The notes: generated by a model not told the origin, from the letters alone. A DNA stretch of 64,000 bases from Nanobdellota archaeon (GCA_030648155.1 JAUSIK010000008.1:1-64000), one strand, 5' to 3'. Shown: positions 33,515-42,992, counted from the first letter of the stretch. Numbers and translations: made by a program.

Positions 33515-33660
33515 TTTCCTCTTTTGACTAAATAAACTAGCAAAATCGAATTAAAAAAGGTTTCTAAAATATTAAGTCCAGTTTATATCTGAACCCCCTC
33601 TATGATCTGCAACCATACATCCATTAGCACCATATTATGAATAATTAGAGTCTATCAAAT

Positions 33661-33724
33661 TTTAAATATCTAATTTTTAAGTGTTTTACATATATTTTTA
33701 CATTTATAAAAAAATTAAATTAAT
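33661..33724. repeat. AT-rich intergenic repeat, copy B
   Basis: It matches 28469-28536 through TTTAAATATCT, AAGTGTTTTACATATAT and TTTTTACATTTATAAAAAAA. It sits in the 235-base gap between the orphan antitoxin stop (33750) and DUF58 (33514). This is the same relation to flanking minus-strand genes as copy A. No toxin gene or remnant was found in this gap. Confidence 0.5.
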
Positions 33725-33749
33725 AGGTTTACTTTACATAAAACAAGTA

Positions 33750-34025
33750 TCAAGCACGATTCTTGGTTTTTTCATTTCTTACTGCCTCTATCTCTTTTTG
33801 TATATCTTCTTCTGTAATTCCACTATCCTTAAATCTCTTTCCAATCTCATCAATTAATTCAAGCAATTTCTTCTTCGCTTTTTCCTTAGAAACTTTTTTT
33901 AAAATAATTTGATCTTTATCACTTACAACAACAAGTTTGTCCTGCTCAGCTAAACCAGCCTCCTCCCTTATCTTTTTAGGAATAACTATTTGTCCTTTGC
34001 TCGATATGGTTATTACATCTATCAT
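33750..34025 (-). CDS. Orphan AbrB-family antitoxin-like regulator
   Basis: A protein of 91 residues. The AbrB motif ITISSKGQIVIPKKIREEAG is followed by EQDKLVVVSDKDQIILKKVS. The C-terminal helix ends EEDIQKEIEAVRNEK, the type of tail by which VapB antitoxins hold PIN toxins. No toxin gene follows, and the next 235 bases are non-coding. It has its own promoter with a perfect palindrome (34029-34050), so it probably represses itself and perhaps neighbours. It is inserted between moxR and DUF58, which are usually adjacent. Confidence 0.85.
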   Translation of the reverse strand: MIDVITISSKGQIVIPKKIREEAGLAEQDKLVVVSDKDQIILKKVSKEKAKKKLLELIDEIGKRFKDSGITEEDIQKEIEAVRNEKTKNRA

Positions 34026-34028
34026 AGA

Positions 34029-34060
34029 AAAGTAAGGCGAGACTTACTTTTAAACTTTTC
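34029..34060 (-). promoter_or_regulatory. Promoter with 8-bp palindromic operator of the AbrB gene
   Basis: On the minus strand GAAAAGTTTAAAAG (34046-34059) is BRE/TATA, about 25 bases before ATG 34025 (leaderless). AAAGTAAG (34029-34036) and CTTACTTT (34043-34050) form a perfect inverted repeat with a six-base spacer, lying between TATA box and start. This is an ideal position for autorepression. Confidence 0.6.
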
Positions 34061-34064
34061 GTTT

Positions 34065-35138
34065 TCACCTTACACTAACTACATTATTCAATAATTCATC
34101 AATGACAATATCAGATGTAACTCTTTCCGCTCTAGCCCTATAGGACAAAATTATTCTATGCCTCAAAACTTCATGAGCCACATCTTTTACGTCAGACGGA
34201 ATAACAAAATTTCTTCCCTGCATCATGGCATGAGCTTTAGACGCTATATACAATGCTATACTTGCTCTTGGCGAACCCCCCCATTCAATCAGCCCCCCAT
34301 ACTTAAAATCTTTAGTCCTAGTTTTGCTTACAATATCTAAAATATAATGCTTAATATTCTCGCCCAGAAAAACTCTTTTAGCTAGCTTTTGCATTCTAAT
34401 TATTTCCATCGGCGAAATAATCGGCTTTAAATTAAAATCTTCAAACTTCTTTAATGTCATGTTTTCTTCCATAATTTTGCTCTCATGATCATATTCAGGA
34501 TACCCCATAATTACTTTAAATAAAAACCTGTCAATTTGAGCTTCAGGCAATGTATAAACACCGCTCTGTTCCAGTGGGTTCTGATTAGCCATTACAAAAA
34601 AAGGATCTGGCAGAGTATAAGTCTCCTTCCCTAAAGTAACTTGCCTTTCCTGCATCGCTTCTATTAATGCAGATTGAGTTTTTGAAGGGCTTCTGTTAAT
34701 TTCATCAGCAATTACAAAATTAGCGAATATCGGCCCTTTAATAGTTTCAAAACCTTTTCCAGGCGTATAAGTAGTAATACCCACTATATCAGTAGGCAAT
34801 AAATCAACAGTAAACTGTATTCTCTTAGAACTGCATCCGCTAACAACAGATAAAGTTTTGATCGCTAAAGTTTTAGCAATTCCTGGAACTCCCTCCAATA
34901 AAACATGCCCATCACAAATTAAAGCCCTAATTAAACTATCGACTATCTTGTCCTGTCCTACAACCGCCTTAGCAATTTCATTCTTTACAGCAGATATAAC
35001 AATAGAATACTTTTTTATCTCCTCTAATGAAGGCTTTTCCTTATTTTCAACATCAACAAAATTACTTTCATTAGTATGCTCTCTAGAAGGCATTTTGATA
35101 TTTCTTTCCATATCTACACTCTTTTTTTTCTTTTCCAT
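34065..35138 (-). CDS. MoxR family AAA+ ATPase
   Basis: A protein of 357 residues. The N-terminal 35 residues are a charged, probably disordered extension. Then VVGQDKIVDSLIRALICDGH, Walker A GVPGIAKT (83-90), Walker B FVIADE (141-146), sensor-1 region PFFVMANQNP, the arginine-finger region EAQIDRFLFKV, and the C-terminal lid (SPRASIALYIASKAHAMMQG). MoxR ATPases act as chaperones for maturation of protein complexes with DUF58 and VWA partners. It is first in the series moxR-abrB-DUF58-VWA. The giant cadherin-like protein gene ends 36 bases upstream, on the same strand. Confidence 0.95.
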   Translation of the reverse strand: MEKKKKSVDMERNIKMPSREHTNESNFVDVENKEKPSLEEIKKYSIVISAVKNEIAKAVVGQDKIVDSLIRALICDGHVLLEGVPGIAKTLAIKTLSVVSGCSSKRIQFTVDLLPTDIVGITTYTPGKGFETIKGPIFANFVIADEINRSPSKTQSALIEAMQERQVTLGKETYTLPDPFFVMANQNPLEQSGVYTLPEAQIDRFLFKVIMGYPEYDHESKIMEENMTLKKFEDFNLKPIISPMEIIRMQKLAKRVFLGENIKHYILDIVSKTRTKDFKYGGLIEWGGSPRASIALYIASKAHAMMQGRNFVIPSDVKDVAHEVLRHRIILSYRARAERVTSDIVIDELLNNVVSVR

Positions 35139-35174
35139 TTTCCTCTTTTCTTATTTAAATTATCACCTATACTA

Positions 35175-38100
35175 TTAAAACTTTCCTTCCCCATAATTTG
35201 TTTCAACATTATATTTTTGAGCCTCTAGTAAAGCTCTTTTTATCATAGTTTTTCTATAGACATAGAAAGTTATCCCCAGTGCAATAGCAAGAACGGTAGT
35301 TATTAATAAGTAAATGAAAACCTTATCCTGGAATTTAGCCTTTAATCTTCCTTGAGAAAAGAAAGACTGTTGAGAAATAGTGAACTTGCAGGCATCCACA
35401 GCTTCCTCTAGTTTAATTTCAGCACCTTTAGTATCTCCTTTATCTAGTAAACTCCTAGATTCATCAACTAGCTCTTTTATTTCCGCACATTCTGGATTTT
35501 CAGAAATAAATTCTTCAGTAAATACAAGCTTTTCAATTAAAGTATCGCCTTGCAAAACATTCACATATATTTTTCCCCAGTCTCTATATCTAGGGCTTGC
35601 AACACTCGCATTTACATGAATTTCATATAATCCAACTTCCAACAATCCTGTTTCAATTGTCAAGGTCACATTTTCACTTTTTTTAACACCTAATTCTTTA
35701 ATGAAATCCTTGCTAAAAGTGGCCTTAGAATTTTGCAATACACCATCTAATGATACTAATCCAGATAATTGAATACTGCTTAATCCAATAGTTGCTTCAT
35801 TCATTAATTCAATAGGAAGAATAATCGCTTCCCCTTTCTTTACAGAGATAGACCCAGGCAATAAAAGTTTTAATAATACTGGTTTTTCAATTTCACTCGT
35901 GCTGGAAGTAGGCTGTGGTTGAGGTACAACAATTTGAACAGGCTCTAAAAATGAAACCTTAAATGAGTTGCTCATTGCAGTTGTCAAAATTATATTATTT
36001 CCGAAATCTCCCACAGTAACATTCAATTTCTCTTCAGCTGTTTGACTTGCACTCAAACTTAATATCCAATCATCAACTTTAGAAGAAATTTTACTACTGC
36101 TTTGATTGCTCATTGTGCTGAAATTAATGCTTTGATTATAGTGCGGATCAAATGCATCTGTATCAAAGAAATAACTGCTTAAATTAATTAAAATATTTTT
36201 TCCAACAACACTTTCTCTATCACCCATTAATCCAGCAAAGACGACTGGAGCATTAGCATGAGTTATGTTTATCCTCCAGCTTCTACTAGCATTAAAGTCT
36301 TTATATTCGGATGGATAAACAACTAAAGTCATATCTCCAAAAAGGCCGTAAGTTTCATCTTCATATCCTGGAATAAAGTTTAAAGTGATATTAGTTTTAT
36401 TTCCAAAATAGCTTCTTTTATCTCTAAGAATATTATGAACATAAAATTCATAAGTGAGATTATCCCCTACAAGATGAAACACACTAAAATTATTAAAAGA
36501 TTTATTACCCTCTGCAAATTTAAATATTTTTCCAGAATCCGGAGATTCTATAGATGGAGGGCCATAAACAGAAATAGCAAACTCTCCAGAACTCTCTGTT
36601 CCAGTCAAATCTCTAACAATAATTCTAATAATGTACAGACCCAAATCGGTATCATTAAATGAAATATTTATTACTCCAGATGTAGAATTAAAGTTAGTGT
36701 CATTAAATATTGCATTTCCAAAAACATATTCATATCTATAAGTCAAATTCCCCCCCTCATCATACCCATCTTCAACATCGCTTGAATTTATATCAAAATA
36801 TAAATTTCTATTTATTGTGGAAGTTAAATTAATTAAATTGTGAATGATAGGTGCATGGCTTACTGCATTAATTGTCAAATTAAAATCAATTTTATCTGAA
36901 TTATCTAAACCGTCTTTAGCATTTATACTGACATTATAATATCCAATATCGGCCCTTCTAGGCATAAATTCTGCTCTAAACAGCATCTGATTTGGTGGAA
37001 TAAAACCTTCTGATTCAAAACTAATCAAATTAACATTTGATCCTTCAAGAATTGATTCAACACTTATTAATTCGTTATAAAAATCCCTCTGATCAACAGG
37101 TATAACTAAATCATCATCGCTGACAAATAATAATAAATCAACATTTAAGTCTTCACTAGTATTCGTATTCGAGTTAAGAATATCTATGCTCACATTATTT
37201 CCATCTATAGGTTCTTTAATTTTAGGCAAATCAGGAATATTTAATACAGTAAAATTAAATGTTTTTGGCACATTTACTTTCCCATCAGAAACATTGATCA
37301 TAACAATATGCTCCCCAACATCTCCATCAATAGGGTTAAAATCAATAATTCCTGTAAGTGGATCAATATCGAAAGAAGGAAAAGCTTTTTCAGCAGAAAA
37401 TGAAAAGCTCAAAGGATCATTATCGGGATCACTTGCAAACAGCTCTAAATCCAAATTAAATTGGCTGTCTTCATCAAATACATGTACTATAGGAGTATTC
37501 ACATCCCATAAAGGCAAATTATTAGTAGTAATGGTTAGACTAAATGTCTTTGAATCTCTATTTCCAGTTTTATCAATAGTTTCAATAGTCACACTATGAG
37601 TTCCAATCCCTCCATCGCTTGGATCAAATTCAATTAATCCAATTGTTTTATTCGTTCCAACAATTGAACCCAAACTTCTTACATTTATCCAAGGCAAATT
37701 AGATGAAAAACTTAATATTTCATCATAAATACTTTTTTCCCCAATTAAAAGATCTTCATCACTAGCATTAAATGGAATAGAATAAATATTTGTAGTATAA
37801 ACTTCAAGATCCCCTATATTATCCATATATACTTGATCAGGAATATTATCTACAAAGAAAGATATAATCGTTGAATTAATACCTTTAGGGCTTCCACTGT
37901 CCTCAACACTTATATTTATTTCCCAATTTCCTACATTAGAATCTGTTGATTTAAAGTCTATATCGGCACTCCCTCTAAAATTAGTATTCTTTCCAACTAT
38001 GACAACTTTATTATTCAAAAACCAGCTTGCATTTGAGTTAAATATTAGATTATTAACTTCATCCCCATCTACTGCACTTACAATACAATTAAATTGGCTG

Positions 38101-39482
38101 TCTTCAACTGTAGATCTTAAAGTTCCGCATACCTCCTCAAAAATAGGTTCAGAATTAACATTTAACACACTAAAATTAATTACTTGGCTGTTTATTGCTC
38201 CTAAAGAGTCTCCAGCACTTATATTAATGACATAACTTCCAACATCATTTCTTGTCGGAATAAAACTTATATTTATAGAAGTATCATTGATAATATATTT
38301 GCTGTTATCGAATAATTGGCAATCGCTTCCCCTTGTACTCCATTCTGCTAGACTACAGCTTAAAAATTCTAAATTCAGAACCAATGGAAAATTCTTTTCC
38401 TCATCATCAACCAGAATAATATATTCAAATAATTCACTCATATTGAAACTTTTATTTTCTAAATTAAGATAGTTAGGAGCATCATTAACAGGATCTATTT
38501 GTACTCTTAAAAATGCAGAAATTAAAGGGCTTTCACTATCTCGAATATTTAGCTCAACTTGTTTTGACCCTGTTTGGTCATTATGGGTAATATTAACTTC
38601 CAAAATTCCATTATCACTATTTATATTGAAGTTGGTTAATTTTGCATTTTCATTAATTTTATCAAGTGAATACCCATAAACAAGCAAGTCATTTTGATCA
38701 TCTTCACTTACATTAGCACTAAAATTATATGAACAAAATTGATCTTCAATGCATCGTAATGTATCTTCAAGCCCATCTGCATTGAAATCAACAAACCCCG
38801 AAGCTGTCTTAATGATGTAAGGTTCTGTATTAGTTATCACATATGCATTTTCTAATAGAGGATTTCCAAAAGTGCTAGTGCAAGACACTTCAAAACTATG
38901 AATTCCTTTATTAATAAAATTAGAAGAAATTTTCCATAATAAAGAAACAGGGTCATAAACCATACTTTGTATATTTCCATAGCCTTCTCCATTATCAAAA
39001 CGTACATTGCAATTCCCTTGGCCATTATCTATAGCATTTCCCAAACTATCAGTGTAATTGGCATAAAAATTAAAAGTCCATACCACTGAAGAAGGTTTAT
39101 TCTTTTGAGCACAATACTCCTCACAAAATGTATATCTTTTTACTTTTTCTCCAGGGTTATTTATATCATCTAAATCGCTATCATCATAAATTATAAGGGC
39201 AGAATTTCCATCAATTCCAATACTAGGGCCATAAGGCGCTAAAAGTACATCTCCAGGAATATCTTTAAAAATTCCAATATTAAAAAAATTAAAAAAAGTA
39301 AATAATATTAATGCCCCAATTGCAAGTATAAATATGCTGAGCCAAAAATAACTTTTTACTCTACGGGTATTTTCAGGAACTTTATAGTATCTTTTTTTAA
39401 TTTTTCCATCCTCTCTATAAGATTCATAGTAATACGGCCCATATGTTTTTTTACCTATTTTTATATATTTTTTATGCACCAT
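35175..39482 (-). CDS. Giant cadherin/Ig-repeat surface protein
   Basis: A protein of 1435 residues. The short cytoplasmic N-terminus IKIGKKTYGPYYYESYREDG is the YGPYYYE motif common to archaeal proteins of this type. It is followed by a TM (about 45-66). About nine cadherin/He_PIG-like repeats fill the body, recognisable by DPLTGIIDFNPIDGDVGEH and repeats of the form VGxYxxxIxAxD. A NEW3/Ig-like domain follows (about 1220-1330), then a helical segment, a second TM near 1390-1412 and a 23-residue tail. There are many Asn-X-Ser/Thr sites. It probably projects from the cell surface. TATA (GTTTATAAAC, 39521-39530) lies 40 bases before ATG 39482, with AGAGGG as Shine-Dalgarno. Confidence 0.88.
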   Translation of the reverse strand: MVHKKYIKIGKKTYGPYYYESYREDGKIKKRYYKVPENTRRVKSYFWLSIFILAIGALILFTFFNFFNIGIFKDIPGDVLLAPYGPSIGIDGNSALIIYDDSDLDDINNPGEKVKRYTFCEEYCAQKNKPSSVVWTFNFYANYTDSLGNAIDNGQGNCNVRFDNGEGYGNIQSMVYDPVSLLWKISSNFINKGIHSFEVSCTSTFGNPLLENAYVITNTEPYIIKTASGFVDFNADGLEDTLRCIEDQFCSYNFSANVSEDDQNDLLVYGYSLDKINENAKLTNFNINSDNGILEVNITHNDQTGSKQVELNIRDSESPLISAFLRVQIDPVNDAPNYLNLENKSFNMSELFEYIILVDDEEKNFPLVLNLEFLSCSLAEWSTRGSDCQLFDNSKYIINDTSINISFIPTRNDVGSYVINISAGDSLGAINSQVINFSVLNVNSEPIFEEVCGTLRSTVEDSQFNCIVSAVDGDEVNNLIFNSNASWFLNNKVVIVGKNTNFRGSADIDFKSTDSNVGNWEINISVEDSGSPKGINSTIISFFVDNIPDQVYMDNIGDLEVYTTNIYSIPFNASDEDLLIGEKSIYDEILSFSSNLPWINVRSLGSIVGTNKTIGLIEFDPSDGGIGTHSVTIETIDKTGNRDSKTFSLTITTNNLPLWDVNTPIVHVFDEDSQFNLDLELFASDPDNDPLSFSFSAEKAFPSFDIDPLTGIIDFNPIDGDVGEHIVMINVSDGKVNVPKTFNFTVLNIPDLPKIKEPIDGNNVSIDILNSNTNTSEDLNVDLLLFVSDDDLVIPVDQRDFYNELISVESILEGSNVNLISFESEGFIPPNQMLFRAEFMPRRADIGYYNVSINAKDGLDNSDKIDFNLTINAVSHAPIIHNLINLTSTINRNLYFDINSSDVEDGYDEGGNLTYRYEYVFGNAIFNDTNFNSTSGVINISFNDTDLGLYIIRIIVRDLTGTESSGEFAISVYGPPSIESPDSGKIFKFAEGNKSFNNFSVFHLVGDNLTYEFYVHNILRDKRSYFGNKTNITLNFIPGYEDETYGLFGDMTLVVYPSEYKDFNASRSWRINITHANAPVVFAGLMGDRESVVGKNILINLSSYFFDTDAFDPHYNQSINFSTMSNQSSSKISSKVDDWILSLSASQTAEEKLNVTVGDFGNNIILTTAMSNSFKVSFLEPVQIVVPQPQPTSSTSEIEKPVLLKLLLPGSISVKKGEAIILPIELMNEATIGLSSIQLSGLVSLDGVLQNSKATFSKDFIKELGVKKSENVTLTIETGLLEVGLYEIHVNASVASPRYRDWGKIYVNVLQGDTLIEKLVFTEEFISENPECAEIKELVDESRSLLDKGDTKGAEIKLEEAVDACKFTISQQSFFSQGRLKAKFQDKVFIYLLITTVLAIALGITFYVYRKTMIKRALLEAQKYNVETNYGEGKF

Positions 39483-39537
39483 TTACCCTCTTTTATCTGC
39501 TTACAACGTAGAGTAAAAATAGTTTATAAACATGTCG

Positions 39538-39622
39538 GACTTCGAAGTCACTTTATCAAGAATCTATTTATTTCATTTCTGGGTTTAATACCCCGATGCT
39601 CTGCATCGGCCAGAAATGAAAT
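39538..39622. repeat. Palindrome and one-sided bulged nested hairpin
   Basis: GACTTCGAAGTC (39538-39549) is a perfect 12-base palindrome. Outer stem ATTTCATTTCTGG (39570-39582) pairs perfectly over 13 bp with 39610-39622. Inside, CCGATGC (39593-39599) pairs with GCATCGG (39603-39609). Ten bases on the left are unpaired and none on the right, the same geometry as at 12059-12104 and 40071-40118. Confidence 0.65.
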
Positions 39623-39643
39623 TAGAAATTTTAGAGAATTTCT

Positions 39644-40030
39644 TTATTGCGCATATTTAGTTTCATCTTTTATATCAAATTTATAATCATTTTTCAAATA
39701 TTTAAGCTCATCTATCAACTTCATATATAGTCTTTTATCTATAGTTTCTAAATCTGAAGCCGGCTCAATTCCAAATTGGGTATGTTCTAAAAAAGGTTCG
39801 CCTTGTCTTACACCCTTCAATTTATCTGAAAAAAAAGTTATCTTTTCAATAGCTAAAACAGCATAATCATCTAAGACCTTATCCACAAGAGCCCTCATAG
39901 TAATATCTTTTACTATTTCAGGATATGGAGAAAAAGAAGGAAGTGAACTAATATTGAAAGAATAAATATTTACTTTTCCTGCTAAGTTTCTATTCTCTGA
40001 AAGCTCCCGCTTTATTTCAATAATTCGCAT
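39644..40030 (-). CDS. Hypothetical protein
   Basis: A protein of 128 residues from ATG 40030 (MRIIEIKRELSENRNLAGKV). A TTG six bases upstream is less likely. It appears cytoplasmic, mostly helical with an early strand (VNIYSFNISSL), and contains ALVDKVLDDYAVLAIEKITF. No family is recognised. It lies between two intergenic hairpin clusters (39538-39622 and 40071-40179), and its strand agrees with its neighbours. It interrupts a long run of surface-protein genes, being the only soluble protein there. Confidence 0.65.
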   Translation of the reverse strand: MRIIEIKRELSENRNLAGKVNIYSFNISSLPSFSPYPEIVKDITMRALVDKVLDDYAVLAIEKITFFSDKLKGVRQGEPFLEHTQFGIEPASDLETIDKRLYMKLIDELKYLKNDYKFDIKDETKYAQ

Positions 40031-40070
40031 AATCAAATCTTAATTTTACAATATTTAAGGTTTATTATGT

Positions 40071-40179
40071 CAAGATTCTTGACTAAAACTCCATGCTTTA
40101 GCATGGAGTTGAATCTTGAGCATCCAAAAGTCCAAAACAAACCACACCTTTTAAGGTGTGGTAAAACTCAAGGACTTTT
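40071..40179. repeat. Pair of nested hairpins (possible miniature element)
   Basis: Hairpin 1: outer CAAGATTC (40071-40078) with GAATCTTG (40111-40118), inner AACTCCATGC (40087-40096) with GCATGGAGTT (40101-40110). Eight bases are unpaired on the left, none on the right. Hairpin 2: outer AAAAGTCC (40126-40133) with GGACTTTT (40172-40179), inner ACCACACCTT (40141-40150) with AAGGTGTGGT (40153-40162), with loops of 7 and 9 bases. The two-hairpin layout resembles ends of IS200/IS605-type elements or their miniature derivatives. Confidence 0.6.
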
Positions 40180-40252
40180 TGATAATGGTCTTTATATTTG
40201 ATAAATCAAATATAAAAATTTTTTCTTCCCATTTAATAAACATTCCCATAAA

Positions 40253-41995
40253 TTACTCATAACTTTCCATTTTTTGTTTATTCATAACATATCTAATTGA
40301 TTGAACTACTACAACTATTAATAAAATAATAATCCCTATAACCAAAATATATTGCGCTCTTATTCTACTCCATACCGATTTTACTACAGGACAACTATTT
40401 GGACAAGGCCCTTCACAATCAATTCCCCTTTCACCCTGATTTCGTAAACCATCTGAACAGCTAGGGCAAACACCACAAGGCCCGCCACAATCAACTAGAA
40501 GCTCACATCCATCATCATGACAATTCTTTACCCCATCAGAACAACTAGGATTATTCACAAATGCACAATATTCTATTTCATCTGGCCTGAAAACTGTTCT
40601 ATTACAGGCATTCACATCCTGACAGCTTCTAACTTTAAACCCGCAATTTTCATTAAGAAATGAATCCTTGCAATTATCAACTATTATCTTATAATCTTCT
40701 TTCGCTAACAATCCTCCCTTATAAGTGGATTCAGTATCCTGGCATATTCCCCAATCTAAACATCCCCAAGTTTCCCGGCATGCTGTAAAACTTCCTCCTC
40801 CACCCCCTCCACCACCGCCTCCTCCGATAGTAACAGGACATGAAACATGCAATACTGTTGCATTCCATTCCAAAGTTGTATTTAATAAGCCATCCGTAGC
40901 AATTGCCTTAATTTTATGTATTCCAGACGTACCGCAAGGGAAAGAGTATCTAAACTCATCAAATGAGTTTGAAGTCGTATATTTTTTCATTTCAGAATCA
41001 ACATACCAATACAAATCTGGAATAGTTCCATCAGGATCTTTTGTAGTAATATTGAAATAAAGTCCTGTTAATCCAGGAGTATTAAAACTTAAATTAGATG
41101 GTGAATAATTAACAATAACAGGAGCCCTATTTTCATCAGTCAATGTAAGACTAAAGTCATCACATTTTTTAACCGGCCCCCCATTTTGTCCGCAAAAATC
41201 AGTTATATTTTGATGAATTTCAATTATGCCTCGATCTTCAGCACATAAAGTTAAATTATAAACACTTATATTGTATTTTCCCAATGCCATTTCATTAGTA
41301 TCAGGAGTAAAAAGCATTGTTCCATTGTTGCTTATATCAAATAATCTAGGAGCATTATCTAAAAATTCCAGACTAAAAATAAAGTTTCTAGAATCTTGCG
41401 TCCCATCTTCTGTATCGTTTACTTGAGCTTGATAATAAAAAGTACTTTCTTCCCCCACAGTCCAAACAGTTTGAACTCCTATATCAGTTAAATTCGGTTC
41501 ATTATTAATTTCTATTACACTAATATTAACTTGTTTTGTTGTTACAGAACCCCCATCACTAGCAGATAAAATTTCAGAGTAAAAGCCATATCCAATATTA
41601 GAATTTACTCTTTTCTTGTCCAAAAGTGCAGAAAATAAATTAATGTCTGTTCTTTCCTTTCCATTTGAAGTTAATGAAGGCGAAACAAAAAATGGAAAAG
41701 TTGGAGAAATTCTAACTTCTAAAACATCTAAATCCACATCGCTTACATTAAAATAAGTAGACAATGCCTTATTTTCACATACAAAAATATCATTGCTAAT
41801 ATTTTCAATAGATGGCGCTTTATTTACCTTTAAAGTAACTTCCGCATTAAAAGGAGCAAGTTCAGGCAAAAAAGGAGATAACAAAGGCGCAACTATATAT
41901 TTTAATAAAAATAATGGAAAAAATAATAAAATTATAACCAATAATAATATAGACAATAGAACAATTCTTAAAACTTTTCTCCCCCTCTTTTTCAT
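40253..41995 (-). CDS. Cys-rich Ig-like surface protein with two TM segments
   Basis: A protein of 580 residues. N-terminal signal anchor (about 8-40, LLSILLLVIILLFFPLFLL), two to three cadherin-like repeats (VSDVDLDVLEVRISPTFPF, TPDTNEMALGKYNISVYNLT), then a run of 11 glycines. The Cys-rich part begins CRETWGCLDWGICQD and contains CSDGVKNCHDDGCELLVDCG and CSDGLRNQGERGIDCEGPCP, the CSDGxxNxGExGxDCGGPC motif frequent in archaeal surface proteins. A C-terminal TM follows (YILVIGIIILLIVVVVQSI). Disulfide-stabilised extracellular domains are expected. It is monocistronic, with nested hairpins immediately downstream. Confidence 0.85.
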   Translation of the reverse strand: MKKRGRKVLRIVLLSILLLVIILLFFPLFLLKYIVAPLLSPFLPELAPFNAEVTLKVNKAPSIENISNDIFVCENKALSTYFNVSDVDLDVLEVRISPTFPFFVSPSLTSNGKERTDINLFSALLDKKRVNSNIGYGFYSEILSASDGGSVTTKQVNISVIEINNEPNLTDIGVQTVWTVGEESTFYYQAQVNDTEDGTQDSRNFIFSLEFLDNAPRLFDISNNGTMLFTPDTNEMALGKYNISVYNLTLCAEDRGIIEIHQNITDFCGQNGGPVKKCDDFSLTLTDENRAPVIVNYSPSNLSFNTPGLTGLYFNITTKDPDGTIPDLYWYVDSEMKKYTTSNSFDEFRYSFPCGTSGIHKIKAIATDGLLNTTLEWNATVLHVSCPVTIGGGGGGGGGGGSFTACRETWGCLDWGICQDTESTYKGGLLAKEDYKIIVDNCKDSFLNENCGFKVRSCQDVNACNRTVFRPDEIEYCAFVNNPSCSDGVKNCHDDGCELLVDCGGPCGVCPSCSDGLRNQGERGIDCEGPCPNSCPVVKSVWSRIRAQYILVIGIIILLIVVVVQSIRYVMNKQKMESYE

Positions 41996-42293
41996 TGCTC
42001 TAAAAACAAAACCATATATTTAAGGCTTATGCTCGAGTTAAGTCAAGTTTATTATTTAACCCATTCATGAATCTACAACCCTATATCCTTTCACCCATCT
42101 ATTGCTAATCTAGTCAAGTGCACTGAAAAATGAACTTTTATGATTTGATTATCATATGTATAAATTTTTGCTTAACCATTAATGCCTTTCACTATTATCA
42201 TATTTTATACACTTTAAAATATTAAATTTTATTATTTTTTACTAATTTTTGTGATTTTTAAATATCTAAAAAATTAATTTTTTAACCCTCTTA
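41996..42293. other. AT-rich intergenic stretch, no gene
   Basis: The 298 bases contain no coding frame of note. They hold GTGATTTTTAAATATCTAAA (near 42250-42269), matching the first block of the AT-rich repeats at 28469 and 33661. The rest is low-complexity AT-rich sequence. A promoter for the gene starting at 41995 is expected just upstream of it but is not distinct. Confidence 0.4.
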
Positions 42294-42992
42294 TCAATAA
42301 TTTCCATTTCCACTAAAGCCTTGATTATTTTGCCCATAATTATTGTATTGCCCAGCATTAGAATAATTATATTCTAAACTTCTATTTCTCCTAACTAATA
42401 ATACTATAACTAATGCCATTAATATAATCCCGAACATAAATCCAGAGATGACCACAACAAAAAAGGTATTCTTTCCAGTCGAAGGGGCAGATTTTTCTAC
42501 TAACTCATCCTGCTCACTTTCTAAAGTTAGGCTAGTACCTTTTCCCTTTGCCTTTTCAGTTTCTTCATCAATTATTAATACTGGAAAAGATTTCCCTATA
42601 TTAACTATAAACTCAATGTTCCCACCAGCATTTTCCTTTGGTACAGGCCTAAATGTCGCCCCTATTTTAAATCGAGTTCCTGGTTTAGCATCGTTAGGGA
42701 CTTCAATTCTTATCGGAACTTCAACTTCCTCCCCATAAGGCAAGTCATAAGTCTTTATCCCTTCTAGTAAAGAAGCTACTTCATCACCAAGAGTTAATTC
42801 AGATTTAACCAAAATATCAGAATCTCCCTCTAAAACATTCCTCAAAAGAAAAAACGTCTCCTTAACCTCTCCTGGCTTCATTCTTAAAGGATAATTTTCA
42901 GAATATAGTGTCGCAACTCCGAACGCATCAGCTGAAAAACTTAAAAATATAACAAGGGCAAAAGTTAAAACAATAATAAAATACCTCTCCAT
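42294..42992 (-). CDS. Secreted Ig-like protein with TM and Asn/Tyr/Gly/Gln tail
   Basis: A protein of 232 residues. Signal peptide (IIVLTFALVIFLSFSADAFG), one Ig-like domain (YPLRMKPGEVKETFFLLRNV, VPNDAKPGTRFKIGATFRPV), a Ser/Glu linker, TM (about 172-196) and a cytoplasmic tail NYSNAGQYNNYGQNNQGFSG of low complexity. The Ig domain aligns by eye with that of 43055-43648. The fold suggests a membrane-anchored stalk or scaffold protein. The short N/Q/Y/G tail is unusual for a cytoplasmic end and may mediate clustering. The ATG at 42992 starts a basic-residue n-region. Confidence 0.82.
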   Translation of the reverse strand: MERYFIIVLTFALVIFLSFSADAFGVATLYSENYPLRMKPGEVKETFFLLRNVLEGDSDILVKSELTLGDEVASLLEGIKTYDLPYGEEVEVPIRIEVPNDAKPGTRFKIGATFRPVPKENAGGNIEFIVNIGKSFPVLIIDEETEKAKGKGTSLTLESEQDELVEKSAPSTGKNTFFVVVISGFMFGIILMALVIVLLVRRNRSLEYNYSNAGQYNNYGQNNQGFSGNGNY

